Under the pieces are notes generated by a model. It was not told the DNA's origin. It did not search any database and was given only the letters and a program-made list of their open reading frames with translations. A DNA stretch of 7,053 nucleotides from an uncultured Selenomonadaceae bacterium (lineage in GTDB: Bacteria; Bacillota; Negativicutes; Selenomonadales; Selenomonadaceae): contig CAJODU010000134.1 in NCBI GenBank assembly GCA_905233325.1, forward strand, positions 1-7,053, written 5' to 3'. Shown here one piece after another: positions 6,654-7,053 of this stretch. The stretch's first letter is position 1, and every line of letters starts with the position of its first letter. Position numbers and translations under genes: made by a program.

Positions 6654-7053
6654 ATGCAAAAGAAATGGCTGCTTTATGATGAAGATGAATCAATCGTTAA
6701 AAATCTGGTTGATAGTTTAAATATATCTGCGGTGACGGCTAAGGTCTTGTATCATCGCGGTATAACAAACGTCGAGGAGGCGGCAATATTCCTTGATCCC
6801 GAAAACAGACAAAAGTTTAACGATCCTTTCCTGATGAAAGGTATGAAAGAAAGCGTCAACAGAATCATTCAAGCCATCAACGACAAGGAAAATATTGTTA
6901 TTTACGGTGATTATGATGTTGACGGTATGACGGCCTCCGCTATAATGATAAGGGCTTTGAGAAAACTCGGTGCCACAGTTAAATCGTACATTCCAAGCCG
7001 TGAAGAGGGCTATGGTTTCAATGTGGCGGCTCTTTCAAAGATTGCCGACGAGG
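6654..7053 (+). CDS. recJ: Single-stranded-DNA-specific exonuclease RecJ, N-terminal part, cut by window edge
   Basis: RecJ is a 5'-3' single-strand exonuclease of the DHH phosphoesterase superfamily, acting in recombination and in base-excision and mismatch repair. The visible 133 residues start MQKKWLLYDED, with VLYHRGITNVEEAAIFLDP (31-49) typical of the RecJ N-terminus. DHH motif I follows as IVIYGDYDVDGMTASAI (81-97), with metal-binding candidates D86, D88 and D90, then SYIPSREEGYGFN (111-123), the conserved segment after it. The remaining motifs, including the DHH box itself, lie past position 7053; bacterial RecJ runs from about 560 to over 800 residues. It starts 38 bases after the RNase E/G stop with no convincing terminator between, so it is likely translated from the same transcript. 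The frame is open to the window end with no defect seen. Confidence 0.93.
   Translation, partial: MQKKWLLYDEDESIVKNLVDSLNISAVTAKVLYHRGITNVEEAAIFLDPENRQKFNDPFLMKGMKESVNRIIQAINDKENIVIYGDYDVDGMTASAIMIRALRKLGATVKSYIPSREEGYGFNVAALSKIADE

Overview
The window most resembles a low-to-moderate GC, outer-membrane-bearing Firmicute (Negativicutes, the Veillonella/Selenomonas/Acidaminococcus side). This is inferred from the combination of genes. An LPS-sugar enzyme (KdsB, CMP-Kdo synthetase) sits beside an oxygen-sensitive 2-hydroxyacyl-CoA dehydratase activase of the giant fused type found in anaerobes. There is also a fused HisIE, and strong AAGGAG-type ribosome binding sites precede several genes. No sequence search was possible, so the taxon is an inference.

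Layout. The window splits at a divergent intergenic region (4528-4746). To the left, on the minus strand, runs a transcript of two adjoining reading frames (4527-3253 and 3290-306) followed after 48 bases by the start of kdsB (257-1, cut by the window edge). The two reading frames together have the length and domain order of one roughly 1,420-residue protein: two BadF/BadG/HgdC-type ATPase domains, then HgdB-like iron-sulfur domains (COG1924 + COG3580/COG3581 type). They appear to be a single gene broken by a small deletion with frameshift inside the second ATPase domain. To the right, on the plus strand, runs hisIE (histidine biosynthesis steps 2 and 3), an RNase E/G family gene that stops just after its catalytic domain, and the first 133 codons of recJ. 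Gaps of about 40 bases and the absence of a terminator suggest one operon.

Regulation. Each direction has a good sigma-70/sigma-A-like promoter with an extended -10 element in the intergenic region. The two -35 boxes are about 45 bp apart. No riboswitch, attenuator, tRNA, rRNA, CRISPR array, insertion sequence or strong terminator was seen.

No new multi-gene system is evident. The items most worth a second look are the interrupted giant activase and the RNase E/G that lacks its zinc-link and C-terminal small domain. The placement of hisIE outside a his operon, with RNA and DNA processing genes, is a lesser point.
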